Shown here: positions 42,640 to 54,500 of the stretch, piece after piece | Numbering within the stretch: the stretch's first letter is position 1 | Layout of the letters: each line of letters begins with the position of its first letter | DNA from: Dryococelus australis | Taxonomy: Eukaryota; Arthropoda; Insecta; Phasmatodea; Phasmatidae | NCBI GenBank assembly: GCA_029891345.1 | Contig: CM056995.1 | Location: 218,826,275-218,890,274, forward strand | Direction: 5' to 3' | DNA: 64,000 bases | Made by a program: the position numbers and the translations under genes | The notes under the pieces: model-generated | The model's input: the letters and a program-made list of their open reading frames with translations, nothing else | What the model was told of the DNA's origin: nothing | Databases searched by the model: none

Positions 42640-43495
42640 CCAGAAAGACACCACGAGAGCCAGTGAAAATACCATCAGAGCCAATGAAGACTCCATCAGA
42701 GCAAGTGAAGGCACCATGAGAGCCAGTGAAAACACCGTGAGAGCCAGTGAAGACAAACAAGACTTGTTTGACGAGACGGAAATGTCAATGGTGAGTTTAA
42801 CTGCCTATCGTGGTTGGCTAGATGAACTTGTACCCATGAAGGAGATGAAATTGAATTTTGAAGAAAAGGATTTTGGTGGTAAATTTCCAATTCAGCGAGC
42901 AGCAGCGGGGGGAATTTGGAAATTGTAAAATTCCTAACAAAAGAAGGTGTCAACATTTTAGCCAAAGATTCAGCAGGTATAACCGTATTGTGGTATGACA
43001 ATTATTATTTTGAAAATTCGCCCGTACTTGTGTATTTGATGCAAACAATAGACACAGTAATGAAAAGGATTCACAAAGACTGGAAATTGTTGGTGAAAGC
43101 AGCTAATGAAGACCGTGAAAACATTGTGCGTTACCTAATTGAAAAAAGTTTGGGTGAACCGGTTTTCTTAGAAAAGGATTTGTTACTGCATTTCGCGGCC
43201 CAAGATGGAATCGTGGAAGTGGTAGATTATCTCCTAGAAAACGGAGCAAATGTTTTATTAATGGGACATAATAACATTACAGTATTGTACGAAGTTGTAG
43301 CTAGTAAAAATAAATCGACAGTTTTGTGTGTTTTGGACGATAAAAAAAGGCATTGAATAACGATGAAAAAATTGAAGATTTCCTAAATACTGAGAGAATT
43401 TGATTGGTGAAACTGCAATTATGTGGGATACTACGAATGAAATTTGTGAAATTTAATTGAACATGGGGCAAAACCCTAAACAAGACTAAATTAAG
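42640..43495 (+). pseudogene. ankyrin-repeat protein with N-terminal heptapeptide repeats
   Basis: The frame begins with about five copies of a seven-residue unit (RASENTI, RANEDSI, RASEGTM, RASENTV, RASEDK), encoded by a 21-base tandem repeat at 42,640-42,757. After a shift in GGGGGGAA near 42,909 there are ankyrin units: VKFLTKEGVNILAKDSAGIT, VKAANEDRENIVRYLIE, LHFAAQDGIVEVVDYLLENG. A last degraded unit (GETAIMWDTTNEICE) reaches about 43,490 after stops. No signal peptide. Ankyrin genes occur in hosts and in some viruses. The TATA promoter and position favour host origin. Confidence 0.55.
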
Positions 43496-44079
43496 CCACT
43501 GTGTTATTTATAGTTATGCATATATATATATATATATATATATATGCATATTTTTTGAATGAATATGTATATAATAATAATAAAATAAAACTATAAATTA
43601 AAAATATTCAGTTTTATTTTTTTGTAAATAAACATATACAGGTTAATTGTAATACAAAATCAGCACCATTATTATGATATTTTCTTTGATTTATTTTTCT
43701 AAGATTATAATGAGTCTTTCGGGCTGTTTCTCGCTGCAATTCACGACGAGAAATATCTGTCATCTTGGTTGGCTTAGGATTCTTTCTTCGATGTTGGAAG
43801 ACGTCTGTTGTTGGTATTTGTCTCGAACACTTACTCGGTTCTTGTTTTTGCTTCGCACGAGTGATATCGGGGGCCGATTTGCACTTTGTGCCTCTCTGTT
43901 AATGGACGTCAGAAGTTGTTTGAGGTCTAGACTGATGGGAAACATCTGTAGATCTGTGCCTTTGCGATCTTCGAACAATTCTGTTGGCAAAAAAAAAAAC
44001 TATTATTCTCAAATATAATACTTACAATCACATTAGAAAACATATTATAATAAATGTCTACCATAATTACATATATTCA

Positions 44080-44361
44080 TTCAAAGAAGTTGTTGGTCCA
44101 GGTAAAGAAGAGGTTGATAGTTCCGGGGCTGAAGAAGTTGATGGGCCAAGGACTGAAGAAGTTGATGACTCATTATCTGTAGCTGAAAGATTCTCGTCCA
44201 TTTCCTCCACATTCTATGTATCTGTTTCATCCTCCATTTGGCTGGAACTCGAGAGATTCACCAGAGATCTGCGGGGTAAAAAGTTCAAAAGACAGGTGAT
44301 TATTCCATATTGCATATCTAAATCGCTCAATAACCACTGTATTACATATCCAATGATTTAA
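44080..44361 (+). other. low-complexity EEVD-type coding-like repeat
   Basis: The plus strand encodes GPGKEEVDSSGAEEVDGPRT and further EEVDD from a roughly 24-base imperfect repeat (44,095-44,180), then a serine-rich end. It could be an exon fragment, but no start, splice site or domain supports a gene. The antisense frames around 43,700-44,000 are equally unsupported. Confidence 0.25.
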
Positions 44362-44389
44362 AAAATCAAGACAGAAAACCGCCAATTAC

Positions 44390-44720
44390 ATATCCAACCA
44401 CAACCGGGAAAAGGCCCAAATAAAATACAAAGTTTCCTTCTGCGTATCCAGCGCACCTTGAAAAAGCTGGTTTTTACCAAAAGTTTCCCTTTGCGTATCC
44501 AGGTGACAAAACATGCACGACCGAAAAGGACGGCATTGTGAATCCAAGTGGGCAGGGAGAAATTGGTGCCGCACCCCACTTGTTTCGAATTACATATCCA
44601 GCCGAGTCGGGAGAGAAATTTCGACCTACACCTAACTATTTCCTATAGCATATACAAACCAACAACGGAATATAGGGTAAAAGACCCCTTTTGTTTCCCG
44701 TGGCGTATCCAGGTGCCAAA
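44390..44720. repeat. dispersed short repeat with core GCGTATCCAGG
   Basis: The words TGCGTATCCAG, TGCGTATCCAGGTGACAAAA and GGCGTATCCAGGTGCCAAAA occur near 44,439, 44,493 and 44,703. The variants ACATATCCAACC and ACATATCCAGCC lie near 44,390 and 44,590. Spacing is irregular at about 50-110 bases. The units look like a decayed satellite-type array. Confidence 0.5.
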
Positions 44721-45029
44721 AGTAACTATTGCTAAAAGTTTACTATCGTGTTTCCAAAAGAAATTTTTTCTTCGCCTTTTTCTCATTCCTGTTTTAATAC
44801 ACGCTATTCGCGATGCATAATTTTTTTATTTATTTTAAAGGGAATATTTAATAATTATTAACATTTTAAAAATAATTTTAACCATTCAATACACAATTTA
44901 TCACATGTACGCAATCATGGAAAAGGGTACAGTAAAACATTGTACAGTTAAAAATTCAACCTTTTAATAAATTTAACCATATAGATTTAAAAGATTTATA
45001 TAATCGCTATTACTTTTTTTTATATAAAT

Positions 45030-45310
45030 TACCTCAACACTCGAAACTGGCAGGTCCAAAGTTCGCGAAAGCAACAGCGTATGCAACTGCATACGCCGCC
45101 GGCCGAACCAGTCATGACAGACACTACCGCGCTATGCATTTTCGGGATCGCGAATGAATGTAATTTTTTTTATCACTTTACCTCAATAATTGAAACTGGC
45201 AGATCCAAGTTTTGCGATGCAACAGATGCAAGTAAACCCGTCGTCGCCGGGTGGACCCATCACGACCCACTCGTCAATTTTAGGCGTTTTTCCAGATTGC
45301 GAATAAATGT
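45030..45310. repeat. two diverged tandem copies of a roughly 125-base unit
   Basis: Copy one starts TTACCTCAACACTCGAAACT near 45,030 and copy two TTACCTCAATAATTGAAACT near 45,178. Both continue with GGCAG-TCCAA-TT-GCGA, CAACAG and a GCCG-rich part, and end in GCGAATGAATGT or GCGAATAAATGT. The GC content is clearly higher than in the surroundings. No gene is seen. Confidence 0.6.
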
Positions 45311-45329
45311 TTACACAAACAGTATGTCA

Positions 45330-46080
45330 ATCACACTTTTTTTTTACTGAAACAAGCAGCAAGTCATTCAAACTTTTTTATTTTACTTTCACTAACAGCT
45401 ACACTATCTCATTCCCACCTCTAAATTAAAACAAACAGCAATTTAAATTTAAATCAGACAGCAACTCAATTACACTTTAATTTTGTTTTGAATCAAATAG
45501 CAACTCAACTAAACATTAATTTAAACTTGAATCAAACAGCAACTCTATTGAACTTTAATTTAAGCTTGATTCAAACAGCAACTCAATTAAACATTAATTT
45601 TAAATTAAATAAAACTGCAACTCAATTAAATATTAGTTTTCATTTGAATCAAGCAGCAACTCAATGAAACATTTTTTTAAATGAAACAAACAATAAGTCA
45701 TTCAAACATTAATTTAAACTTAAATCAAACAGCTACACTGTCTCATTCGCACATGTAACTTAAACAACTCAATATAACATTAATTTTAATCAAACAGCAC
45801 CCAAATAAACATTAATTTTAACTTCAATCAAACAGTAACTCAATCAAACATTAAGCTGGATCAAGCAGCAAGTCCATCACACTTTAAACTGAAACAAACA
45901 GCAACTCAATCACACTATAATTTTATACTGCAATGGTAACAGCAATTTAACATTTTTAAAACTGCAACTGCTACAGCAACTAATTCACACTTTAATTTTA
46001 TACTGCAATGGTAACAGCAACTCAATTAACTTTTTTAAAACTGCAACTGCTACAGCAACTCAATCTCGCCCGTGACTAAA
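45330..46080. repeat. minisatellite array, unit about 37 bases
   Basis: Degenerate units with the core AAACAGCAACTCAATTAAAC followed by ATTAATTTAAACTTGAATC repeat about 15-18 times. Near the right end the unit changes to one with ACTGCAACTGCTACAGCAAC. The array ends about 50 bases before the Merlin transposase remnant, so it may be part of that element or a host satellite. Confidence 0.7.
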
Positions 46081-46130
46081 TAATTAAAAACAACCGTAAC
46101 AAACAGATACCTGTCGAAATTGGGATAGCC

Positions 46131-47130
46131 TTAGCTGCCATCTCCTCTGCGCCGATTACGATGGTGCATGTCGGCGGCATGAATCAGCAAAGCGTGCAGT
46201 CGTTCTCCGTACCGATGATTATTTTTCCAGAAGTATTCGGCCAGGAAGCCGACCCAAGATTTTTTCCATCGGCCAAAGCAGGGAATGCTGTATTGCACAG
46301 AACACCAACTTCGCTCGATATTTTGAGTGTGCACCCTCAACATCTCGCCCCTCTTCATATTTAGTGTGTTTCGTGTGTTTACCATTCCGCTCTTTTCGCT
46401 ACACTCAAATTCCCTCCTGTGATTCACCTGCACGTGACAGCAGCCGTGAATGTCCAAGTTGCTGTAACCGTGCCACGTGCCAGTAGTCTGAAATTTTCGT
46501 CCTGACCAGAGTGATCCACTCGCAAATGATTTTGGTTAGGGTCGCTGCGTTCGTCTTTTCCACCAGCACCAGGAAGAATTTCGTCGGAACGATCCGCTGC
46601 ACTTCGCCGAAAATCCATTCACCGTGAACTTTGCATCCTTTGCAGTTCTTGTGTTTGCCCAATTTCGACTCGTCGATCTCGAGCACTTTGAACGGCCCGC
46701 CGATGCGTTTCCTGTACATCAACACCCAGTCTATGCTCACTTGGCGGCAGAAACTTGACCAGGCGACGACCATCTTTCCCCAGCACAAAAGTTCGTTCAC
46801 TATAGTCTGTTGTCTAGGCTATTTGATCAGGCACCAGAGTAGACACAACTCGACTATCTTGCCCGGAGACAAGTTTGAATCGCCCACGAAATTGCCCTGT
46901 CTCGCCGACACTTTAAAGTTGTATTTGGTACCGTCCTCCAGTCGCCATCGGCACTAGTAAAACAAGCCCCGGTTTTCCACCAATTTCGCTGCTTTGCCTT
47001 GCCCGCAATTTTCGCTCCACATTGTCGATTCGAGAATGTCGTGCTCGATGAGAAACGTGTTTATGTCTGGCGAGGAATGAATAACTTGCCTGGCGTTCAT
47101 AATTGTGATTTTACATTCCGCGCACACCAT
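46131..47130 (-). mobile_element. Merlin-type (IS1595/ISXO2-like) DDE transposase, broken, copy 1
   Basis: The minus strand from ATG 47,128-47,130 reads MVCAECKITIMNARQ and has TAG 46,954 and TAG 46,819. Then comes the ISXO2-like catalytic region: EIDESKLGKHKNCKGCKVHG (first Asp at 46,672-46,674), WIFGEVQRIV and a second Asp in DYWHVA (near 46,488). After a shift near 46,440 the last block is HTQNIERSWCSVQ...LAEYFWKN. These blocks and their spacing are those of Merlin transposases, which carry out cut-and-paste transposition. The last 50 bases near the terminus (CGCAGAGGAGAT...TTTCGACAGGTAT on the minus strand) match the end of copy 2. Confidence 0.8.
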
Positions 47131-47239
47131 CTTGCGATTCTCGAGAGAAAATTTGCGGAAAAAATTTCTTGGCTACGCGATATGGAACAATCGTTTCCGA
47201 ATTCGGATACGCTAAACGGAACATGGCCGGATATGTGAA

Positions 47240-47606
47240 AAATCACTAGACTGCAAAGTAAACAATTGGGATGGATACTGTATAGTACACACTGAATGTT
47301 TCTATGGTTTTCCCATTACGATACACAATACGGAACAATTACCAAACAAAAAAATCGTTATAGAAAAGCCCAGACGAAATAAGTGAAAATGAAAATAAAA
47401 AAGACTAGTATTTTGTGGCATGCTAAAATAACACCTTTAGGTATTTATTGTATAGATTTTATTTATTTTAAAAAGTAGTGATTGAATTGACATATAAACA
47501 ACATAAATTTATAAATAAACAATTGGTGAAATTATTACTTACAGTATTAATAAAGATAGTGTTCACAATATGATGGTAAGTCATAAAATGATTGTGTTTT
47601 TGTCTA

Positions 47607-47639
<33 letters not shown>

Positions 47640-48050
47640 TACATATATCTGAAATGGATGTCAGACCACTAAACCTCAATAAATTTTTTTTAAATAAATG
47701 TCAAAAGCTTCAACAGAACGCAAATGTATAAATTACCAGACAAATAGACTTTAACTAAACATTACATTACTCAGATCATTCCAAGTAGGCATAAAGTAAT
47801 TAATTACCACAATGATCAAAATAAACATTTATGAGATAATTAAAATATTTACAATCGTGCTACGAACTGAAAGGAGAAATACTATACTCAAAACCGATAA
47901 AAATAAAGTTAATCATTACGGACCAAAATAATTATAAAATTCGCCCTCTCAATAACTAATCAAAATATTGAAAATTTAAATTGACAAAATAGTTTGAAAT
48001 TTGTTCAACTCAGCGACAACAAATAACATTCAATAGTAGCTTAAAAGGGA
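47240..48050. other. AT-rich stretch without a recognised gene
   Basis: The sequence contains a TA/CA microsatellite at about 47,610-47,640 and otherwise nothing supported. Frames are short in all six directions. It separates the Merlin remnant from the end of a gypsy-like element. Confidence 0.5.
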
Positions 48051-49315
48051 GTGTCGCATAGAAAATTAAGGAGGTGTGCATATACGGCACAAACTGCGTG
48101 TTTGCTTCGTTCACCCTGGCCAAAAGAAATGCTCCATAATATTTCTGACCATCTGGTTCACACTGGGGAGTCCTGCTACATTGCCACAGTGCGCATGGGC
48201 GAATACCTGATCCTCCATTTCCCCCGGTTTCCCAACGAGCATGTTTCTAAGCGGCCGTTAATAACACACCAGTTTTTCAACCATGCCTTGTTCGCATTGC
48301 CGAATTTTGTCCTGCGAGAATTGGCAACCCTGCTGCGCTCGCTTCACCTGCTCGAATAGTTCTGATATTAGCACGTCATTTTCTACTGCACTCACTTGCC
48401 GTACGTGAATTTCTGAAATAGTCTCATCGTCGCTTGGCAGAAAGATTTCTTCCCATTCAGCATCGTCTTCCAAAATAACCTGTTTATTTGGCGCACATGA
48501 GAAAGTGTCGGCTAACTGATTTTCTTCGTATTGTACTTGTTCTACACAAAAATCAAAGCTTGCAAATGTAGTGCCCAGTGAGTTAATCTTCTTCCCGCTT
48601 TGCATATGTTATGCAGCCACAGTATGCATCTGTTTTTGATACGCAATGTGATGCGTTGATACTCCAGATACGCCCGAAATTTCTTTATCGCCCATATCTC
48701 AGCGAGGCACTCGCGCTCATTAACATCATAGCCCCGCTCGGTAGGGCCTAGCTTGGTACTAGCGAAGTCAAATTACATTCCTCTCCCTGCTGTCGGCTAG
48801 TTGGTATAGCACTGCGCCTACTCCTTCCTGGCTCGCATCTGTCTGCAAATACAAGTGTCTGCCTGAGTCATATCTCACTAGTGTTGGACAAGTGCAGAAT
48901 TTTGTTTTGATTTCATGGAATGATTTGTCTGCTTTGTATGGCCACTGGAACCGGGTATGTGGTGAAAGCAATCTTGTTAACGGTGCTGTGATTACTGAAA
49001 ATTTTTGAATATGTTCCTTAATGTATGGTTGCAATGAAATTTTAGTTACTTGGTTGAGTGACCTAAAATAAATGCAAAAACGCCACGTCCGCCCATCTAA
49101 GGTGCGAGCGTGATTGCGGAATTATTCATGCTGTCAGTGGGTTCTATCATGCCATCATTCAACATTTCTTGAATTCGTTGTTTTATTATTTTTGCCTGGT
49201 GGGGTAAATAGTTATGTGGCAGCATACTTACAGGTTCGGCATCTAACGGGATTTCATGTTTCGCTACTGTAGTCCGGCGTAGAGCATCTCTTGTACCAAA
49301 TACATCCGTGTTCAC
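48051..49315 (-). pseudogene. reverse transcriptase ends, RNase H and integrase start of element A
   Basis: 49315-49097 carries the RT entry region (IIKQRIQEMLNDGMIEPTDS), but after LAP the frame stops and the DNA jumps to the thumb/RNase H region (49034-48768: FSVITAPLTRLLSPHTRFQW, LYLQTDASQEGVGAVLYQL). The segment with the Y-x-D-D active site is deleted. The next parts are an RNase H tail (NERECLAEIWAIKKFRAYLE near 48,700), VQYEENQLADTFSCAPNKQ (near 48,500) and a weak H2C2-type integrase finger (FAHAHCGNVAGLPS near 48,190). Confidence 0.65.
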
Positions 49316-50063
49316 TTAACAAACACTGGAAGGTGGCCTGATCTTCGGGTGGTATGTTATGGTCAAGGTCACCTAGCACAACATATGGTAAATTTTCTGA
49401 TTGCTTCTTATCCAAGTTGTCCACAGTGTGCCTCTCATTATATCCGAAATTGTTTCTACGGGCTGCCGGTTCTACAATTGTATTCTGCTCGGCTAACCAC
49501 GAAATTCCTAAAATAACATCATCCCGGATTTCCAGCATGACAATAGTTGTTGTTACGGTACTGATATCGCTGATGCTAACGGTGATTTTAGCTTGGCCTA
49601 ATGCGGTACTGTTATTATTTATAGTGGCTAGTCTGATAACGAAATTGACAGGTCGCACTTCTTGAGATTGAACAAATTCTGGATGTATTAAATTATGTGG
49701 TGCCCCGGTATCGACTAAGGCTTGACATTTATGACCGCTCACAAGAATCCGAATGAACTGCTGCTCACCATTACTGACCTGCTGCAATAATGCCTGTTGT
49801 GGTGTCTGGTCCGGTTGTTTGCTTGGCGGATCAGGGGTGGGAAGACATCCGGTCTCTTCACCCTTGCATCCTGTTTCCCTGTTTCTTGTTTGCTGCTGCT
49901 TAGATATTTTGTGAATGTGGGTTATTGGGACATTTGCTATGCCAATGATATACTTGTGTGGGACAATATCGACACGGATGTCGGTGTGGTTGATTTGTGT
50001 CCCATGCACATCATTGCACTCCCTCACTGTGAGTTGTACTTTGCACTTCCTGTCTTCTGTCAT
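49254..50063 (-). CDS. retroviral-type aspartic protease region of element A
   Basis: This frame is clean for 269 codons. The active-site motif is LVDTGAPHNLIH (D-T-G at 49,704-49,712), followed by the usual hydrophobic strands and the second motif VILGISWLAEQN near 49,500. The upstream half is a proline/glutamine-rich linker (PDPPSKQPDQTPQQALLQQV). The protease would release Gag and Pol products. Confidence 0.75.
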   Translation of the reverse strand: MTEDRKCKVQLTVRECNDVHGTQINHTDIRVDIVPHKYIIGIANVPITHIHKISKQQQTRNRETGCKGEETGCLPTPDPPSKQPDQTPQQALLQQVSNGEQQFIRILVSGHKCQALVDTGAPHNLIHPEFVQSQEVRPVNFVIRLATINNNSTALGQAKITVSISDISTVTTTIVMLEIRDDVILGISWLAEQNTIVEPAARRNNFGYNERHTVDNLDKKQSENLPYVVLGDLDHNIPPEDQATFQCLLSEHGCIWYKRCSTPDYSSET

Positions 50064-50211
50064 TTTGAAACGGCTGCCTGTTCACTTGTGGGGGTTTGAA
50101 AAATTTTTGTTTGTGTTAGTCTAATGGTTTGGGATTTTCTTGCTGTACTGTTGTTGGGGTTGTGTGTCCCCTTGTGTCCTTTTGCTTGTGGCATCATCTA
50201 ACTGCTCTCGA

Positions 50212-50780
50212 CTCGTGGTGCGGTTGTTCGCAGTAGTGTTTCAGCAGAATCGCGGCGTGCATGACGTCCTCGACAGTCCCGTTCTGTAGTGGAATAAATG
50301 CAGCTCTAAATTCCGGTCTTGCAGTTTCTGCGATTATCTTTAGGATTTCCCGCTCTAGCAGTTGTGGGTGAATCCTGCGAATTAGGTGGGTTTTGCGGGT
50401 GAAGAATACGGTTAAGAGCTCGTTTGGCTGTTGCTCTTCTAAAGTGAGACGACTCTGTGCTTCTATTGAACTAAATACACCTCTGAAACAGCTCTGAAAA
50501 GCGTGACGAAACTCCTACCACTGTAGCCCATTGTGGTTAAGAGAGGGCCACCAGGACAGCGTATCTCCTTGAAACTGCACACCAACACAGCTAGCCCATT
50601 CCTCCTGACTTACTCCAAATCTAGTGAGCCTTCTCGCACAGTCCTCTAGAAAGACAATGGGGTCCCCCAACGATGTTCCGACAAATGTGTGCAATATCTA
50701 AAAACGACTGGGAATCCTCGCATGGGCTTGTCCTGTCGGTGTTATGCTGTGGTTAGGCTCTGTGGTTCCCATTTATCTTG
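50212..50780 (-). pseudogene. Gag capsid domain of element A
   Basis: The minus strand carries a retrotransposon Gag-type capsid fold: FLEDCARRLTRFGVSQEEWA, GDTLSWWPSLNHNGLQW, then TAG 50,515-50,517, EFRHAFQSCFRG and NELLTVFFTRKTHLIRRIHP. It ends at TGA near 50,212. A second stop lies just upstream near 50,700. No zinc knuckle is seen after the capsid. Confidence 0.6.
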
Positions 50781-52515
50781 CCAACTCTATTGTGGTTCTC
50801 GTTGCTGGTGCTACTCCTTCTGCATGCATTCCCATGTAGGGGATGGCGTATGGTACTCTCAGGTGTGGTGTGGTTAATGGTGGCAGTATGGATGGGTACA
50901 AGGATGTCAGATACATTGTAGGCATTGGTGGAAAATATGTTGACTGGTAAATACAGTAAGGGAGTTGCATTAGGATGGGGTGGAGGTAATGTTGCAGACA
51001 CTAGCAGTTGTATCCCTCCGCTCACAACATGCACACTGTTTGCACATTGCTGTTTTTCTCCTGCATCTTCGCTGTATATGCGAAGCATTCCTCCCCTCCT
51101 GTGGCCTGTGCAGTAGCTCCCTGTTTATCCTCAATGCTGATTGCTACATTTCCTACTTGCCAGTTAAAATTTTGAAATTTTTTCCCACTACTATCTGCCT
51201 GAATATGACATGTTAGCAATAAGTCCTGAACTTGGTGTTACGCATTATGCTGAACATCACTGAAATGACAGGTACCACGTGTAAACATTAGCCCACTTGC
51301 TGTTGCCTGCTCTTTTTCACTGAGACATTCCCTATGAAATTATGTTTTGCAGTTCCGACAATGTAGAATAATTACTCCTTGCCTGTCACAAAAGAGGTTG
51401 TCACAATAATGCAGTGCATGGAAATTGGGATTGTCTGATTATGCCTTTATTGTTTGCGATTGCGTTACTTCGGGTAGCAAAGTCCTACCTAATACCACTG
51501 TCGCGAATGTGCATGGTTGCTCGCGGCGCAGTTGTCTGCTGGCAAGTCGGTACGGCAGTTACAGTGGCAACATTGCGTGCCCCATTCAAACTTGTCCCTG
51601 GGCAGTGGTTTTAAACTTTGTAAATACAGTGACGAAGGTGTTCCTTCTCTCCTTGTTCCTCCCTCCTGTTATGCTTCACACGCTGCAGCTGGCAGCAGTT
51701 GAGGGGGGTGACATGGATGCGCTCTCACTTCCCCTCCTTTGACTTGTGTCCTGCCTGGTGACATGAGCCCTGACATCACTCACTGCACCAATATGGCAGC
51801 CTTCTTGACCTTCTTCTCCGCTTTCCCCACAATGACGATGAACCAGCTTAGCGCGCCCTTTTTCTTGCAGAGCACATGGTCCACTTTCCGACATCTCCCA
51901 GGCATCTGGAAGGCATCTCGACATTGTAGATGGTCTCCTCTGCTTCTCCTCGTTGCGGGTAGGTAGTTAGACAAGGTTAGGAAGGCGTGAAAGTTCAGAT
52001 TGATGGGGAAAAAAATTTGAAATGTTGGTCAAAAGTTCAGATTCAGGTTTCGGTGGGAAATTTTGGCACCAACCACGGGAGGGCGACAATTTGACGGATG
52101 TCATGGCTTGGAAAAAAGGGTTGGTTGAGGTTACAAGGCCAGAGAACAATTTGGAAGGAGATTGGTTTGGAAATTATTACCTGGTTTGCGGCAGACGTCG
52201 AGGTAGAGATGAAATCTCCTTGGTGCTCTCTGGGTGCTGCAGGTCGATCACCCAGCCAAACTTTCCCACGATGGTCTTGTTGCTGCTCACCTTGTAAAGG
52301 GCCTCGTTTGTTTGTTAAATGTGGGGCTCTTCGGATGGTCCAATCACCACATGGTATTGCATATTATTGAAAAATACTTTGATCAGTGCAATTAGGCATC
52401 CTACATGTGGATTGTTCTGGACAACCACACACCCATAATTGCTAAACACGACCGTTGCAGCACACATGAAAATAAATAACTACCCTTTAAAATTCACATA
52501 ACACTGCCATAAAAA
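50781..52515. other. stretch without a recognised gene
   Basis: Open frames occur on both strands, helped by a higher GC content, but none shows a domain or a codon pattern I can support. A proline-rich minus-strand frame at 51088-50753 could be the N-terminal part of Gag from element A. Confidence 0.35.
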
Positions 52516-53043
52516 ATGGCGGGTTTAAGGGCCCGTGCTCTGAAATGCTTCTCGAAATCCGAAATAAATTGCATTGGTCAGTTATGCAAATTATTCGGTG
52601 ACTTTACAGTTTCCTCCAGGAGAACAACTGACAATGATGCTCGCTTTTGGCCTGCAGTGAAGGCTACACTGATAAAGAGCTTTTAAACTGTGTGGAAATT
52701 AATTGTGCTGTTAAAATTACGAAGTCCACACGAGATGCAATTCCTGGGATGGCGAGGGGGAGTGTACCGGATGGCAGAAAACAAAAGGTTCCAGAAAATT
52801 TATGCTATTGAGGAGAAGTTACCGGTTATGAAGAAGTTGGACCATCCAGATGGAAAAAGTGCGGCCGCAATTTCACATGCAACTTTCCCTTCTAGGCACG
52901 ACTTGCTGACTGACTTTCCACTGTGGTGCGAGGACTGGCGACCATGGGCCCATGCACCATGGACGGATCTACTTGCACATGCAGAAGCAACTCTGCTGTT
53001 ACATTATGGCAAACAATACTTAAAACCCTGCAGAATCACATGA
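52516..53043 (+). pseudogene. unrecognised coding-like frame, one in-frame stop
   Basis: ATG 52,516 opens MAGLRARALKCFSKSEINCI. The frame crosses TAA near 52,684 and stays open to 53,043, about 176 codons with ordinary amino-acid composition (for example VYRMAENKRFQKIYAIEEKL). It may be a host or transposon ORF. No family is recognised. Confidence 0.3.
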
Positions 53044-53399
53044 AACAAATATAACTCTAGGTCTTTATCTCTAACATGGTGGGATGAGGTGGGCAAATAC
53101 TGGCGGTGGTGAAAATAAACATTTATGAAACCACAACATTGCAAAAACAAAACAACTGGTAGCATGTCCAGAAAATCCCTTGAAAATGTTTGAGAACCCA
53201 TTTTATGCATACTTCATGGGGTAGTGTATCACTCTGCCCTTGTCTTGGGCTGTTCCGTGTGCGTGGCGCTACACCACTTACACTTTCCTGCACTTGCAAT
53301 CGCTTGCACCGCTCCTGCACTGCACGTCACTAAACACACATTCGCCTCCAATCACATGTCGAGTGCGGGTGCAACACACATAAAATGTTTAGCTGTTCA

Positions 53400-54500
53400 G
53401 TGGCTGCTCTTCTCCCATTCTCACTGATTACATCGCAAGAAATTGAATATTCTCCTTGCCAATGTGAAACTTTTTGTTCGCGTATGTAAGGCCGTTGATG
53501 GCCAAACATTCGAAATAAAGTGAAAGATGTTGGGTGTGGTCTGGCCAAATCTCGGAACACACAATGACATCATTTAAATAAGCGAGTGCATATTTTCCAA
53601 TTTACCAATTAGACCATCTAGCACATGCACTATCATCGCCTGGAATGTCGACGGGGCATATTTTAGGCCAAACACCATGGCAAAAAACTGGAAACAGTGC
53701 CTGCCGTGAGTGGTGAACACTGTTGTGTAGCTGTCTGCAGGTTTCACTGTAATTTTGCCAGTAGCAACTATGAAGTTCGATGGTGGTAAGCACCTTCGCA
53801 TACCCCAGGGTGTTCAATGCACCTTGTATGTGGATGTATGGGGGTGGTGCACTGCATGTGATCAAATTTAGGTGGTGGAAGTCCACACAGAAGCACCATG
53901 TTTCATCCTCTTTAGGTGCCAGGTGGTTAACTTAATACCATGTTCCCCCATTGCCGTACGATGTAATGGATTGGACATAGTGAATACATTTTTTGTTTCG
54001 TTCAACAGGTGTTGCATGGCGTTGCGGTATTCCAGTGGTACCAAATGGTCGAGGTTATCTAGTGTCACTGCAAGTGCATCCCCAGCCGGTTGGAGTTACA
54101 TATTAATTACTTTCCGGCAATCCTTCCGTCCAAAGTGGATTCACCGTGTATTTTGTTCTGCCAGCCATGGAGCTCCCAGGATAACATCTTCCACGATGTT
54201 ATCGGACACATATACTGTGGCCATGGTCTCGATGTCACATATACACTGTTATTGTTACCTCGCCAGCAAATGGTATGTTGGCAGGTGGCTAATTTGATGG
54301 TTTGTTGTACAGGTCGGATATCAGTCACATTAATGATGTTTGTGTGGATGAAATGATGTGAAGCAGCCATATCGATCAATGCTCACCACTAGGACTGGAA
54401 TGCATATGGAATGATTGTAGTTGCCTGTAATTTGTGCGAGCAGAACCTGTTGTGGTGTCGGATCCGGATACATTGACAGCGGCTTGGAATGAGTGGCGTC
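53400..54500 (-). mobile_element. Ty3/gypsy-like retroelement B, protease and reverse transcriptase remnants
   Basis: The minus strand carries a degraded protease (IDMAASHHFIHTN near 54,350 in place of D-T-G), then the linker and RT start (54068-53868, ending GEHGIKLTTWHLKRMKHG). RT core blocks follow: VDFHHLNLITC (near 53,880), FQFFAMVFGLKYAPSTFQAM (near 53,650) and the active site YLND near 53,580, where the family has Y-L-D-D. Frames alternate several times. It is distinct from element A at sequence level. No RNase H or integrase was found between 53,400 and 53,050. Confidence 0.65.

Larger units (their letters stand above)
48051..50780 (-). mobile_element. Ty3/gypsy-like retroelement A, internally deleted
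   Basis: On the minus strand the order is Gag (50,780-50,212), protease (about 49,760-49,500), start of reverse transcriptase, RNase H, then a degraded integrase zinc finger near the left end. The order matches Ty3/gypsy elements. The central reverse transcriptase is missing and stops are frequent, so the copy is not active. No LTR pair could be identified by eye. Confidence 0.7.

Noticed and set aside
45330..46080. Possible CRISPR array
   Set aside because: Units are degenerate, there are no constant repeats with unique spacers, and no cas genes are present. It is a minisatellite.
51414..52370. Several overlapping ORFs on both strands
   Set aside because: The higher GC content lengthens frames by chance. 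None has a domain, repeat or consistent codon pattern.
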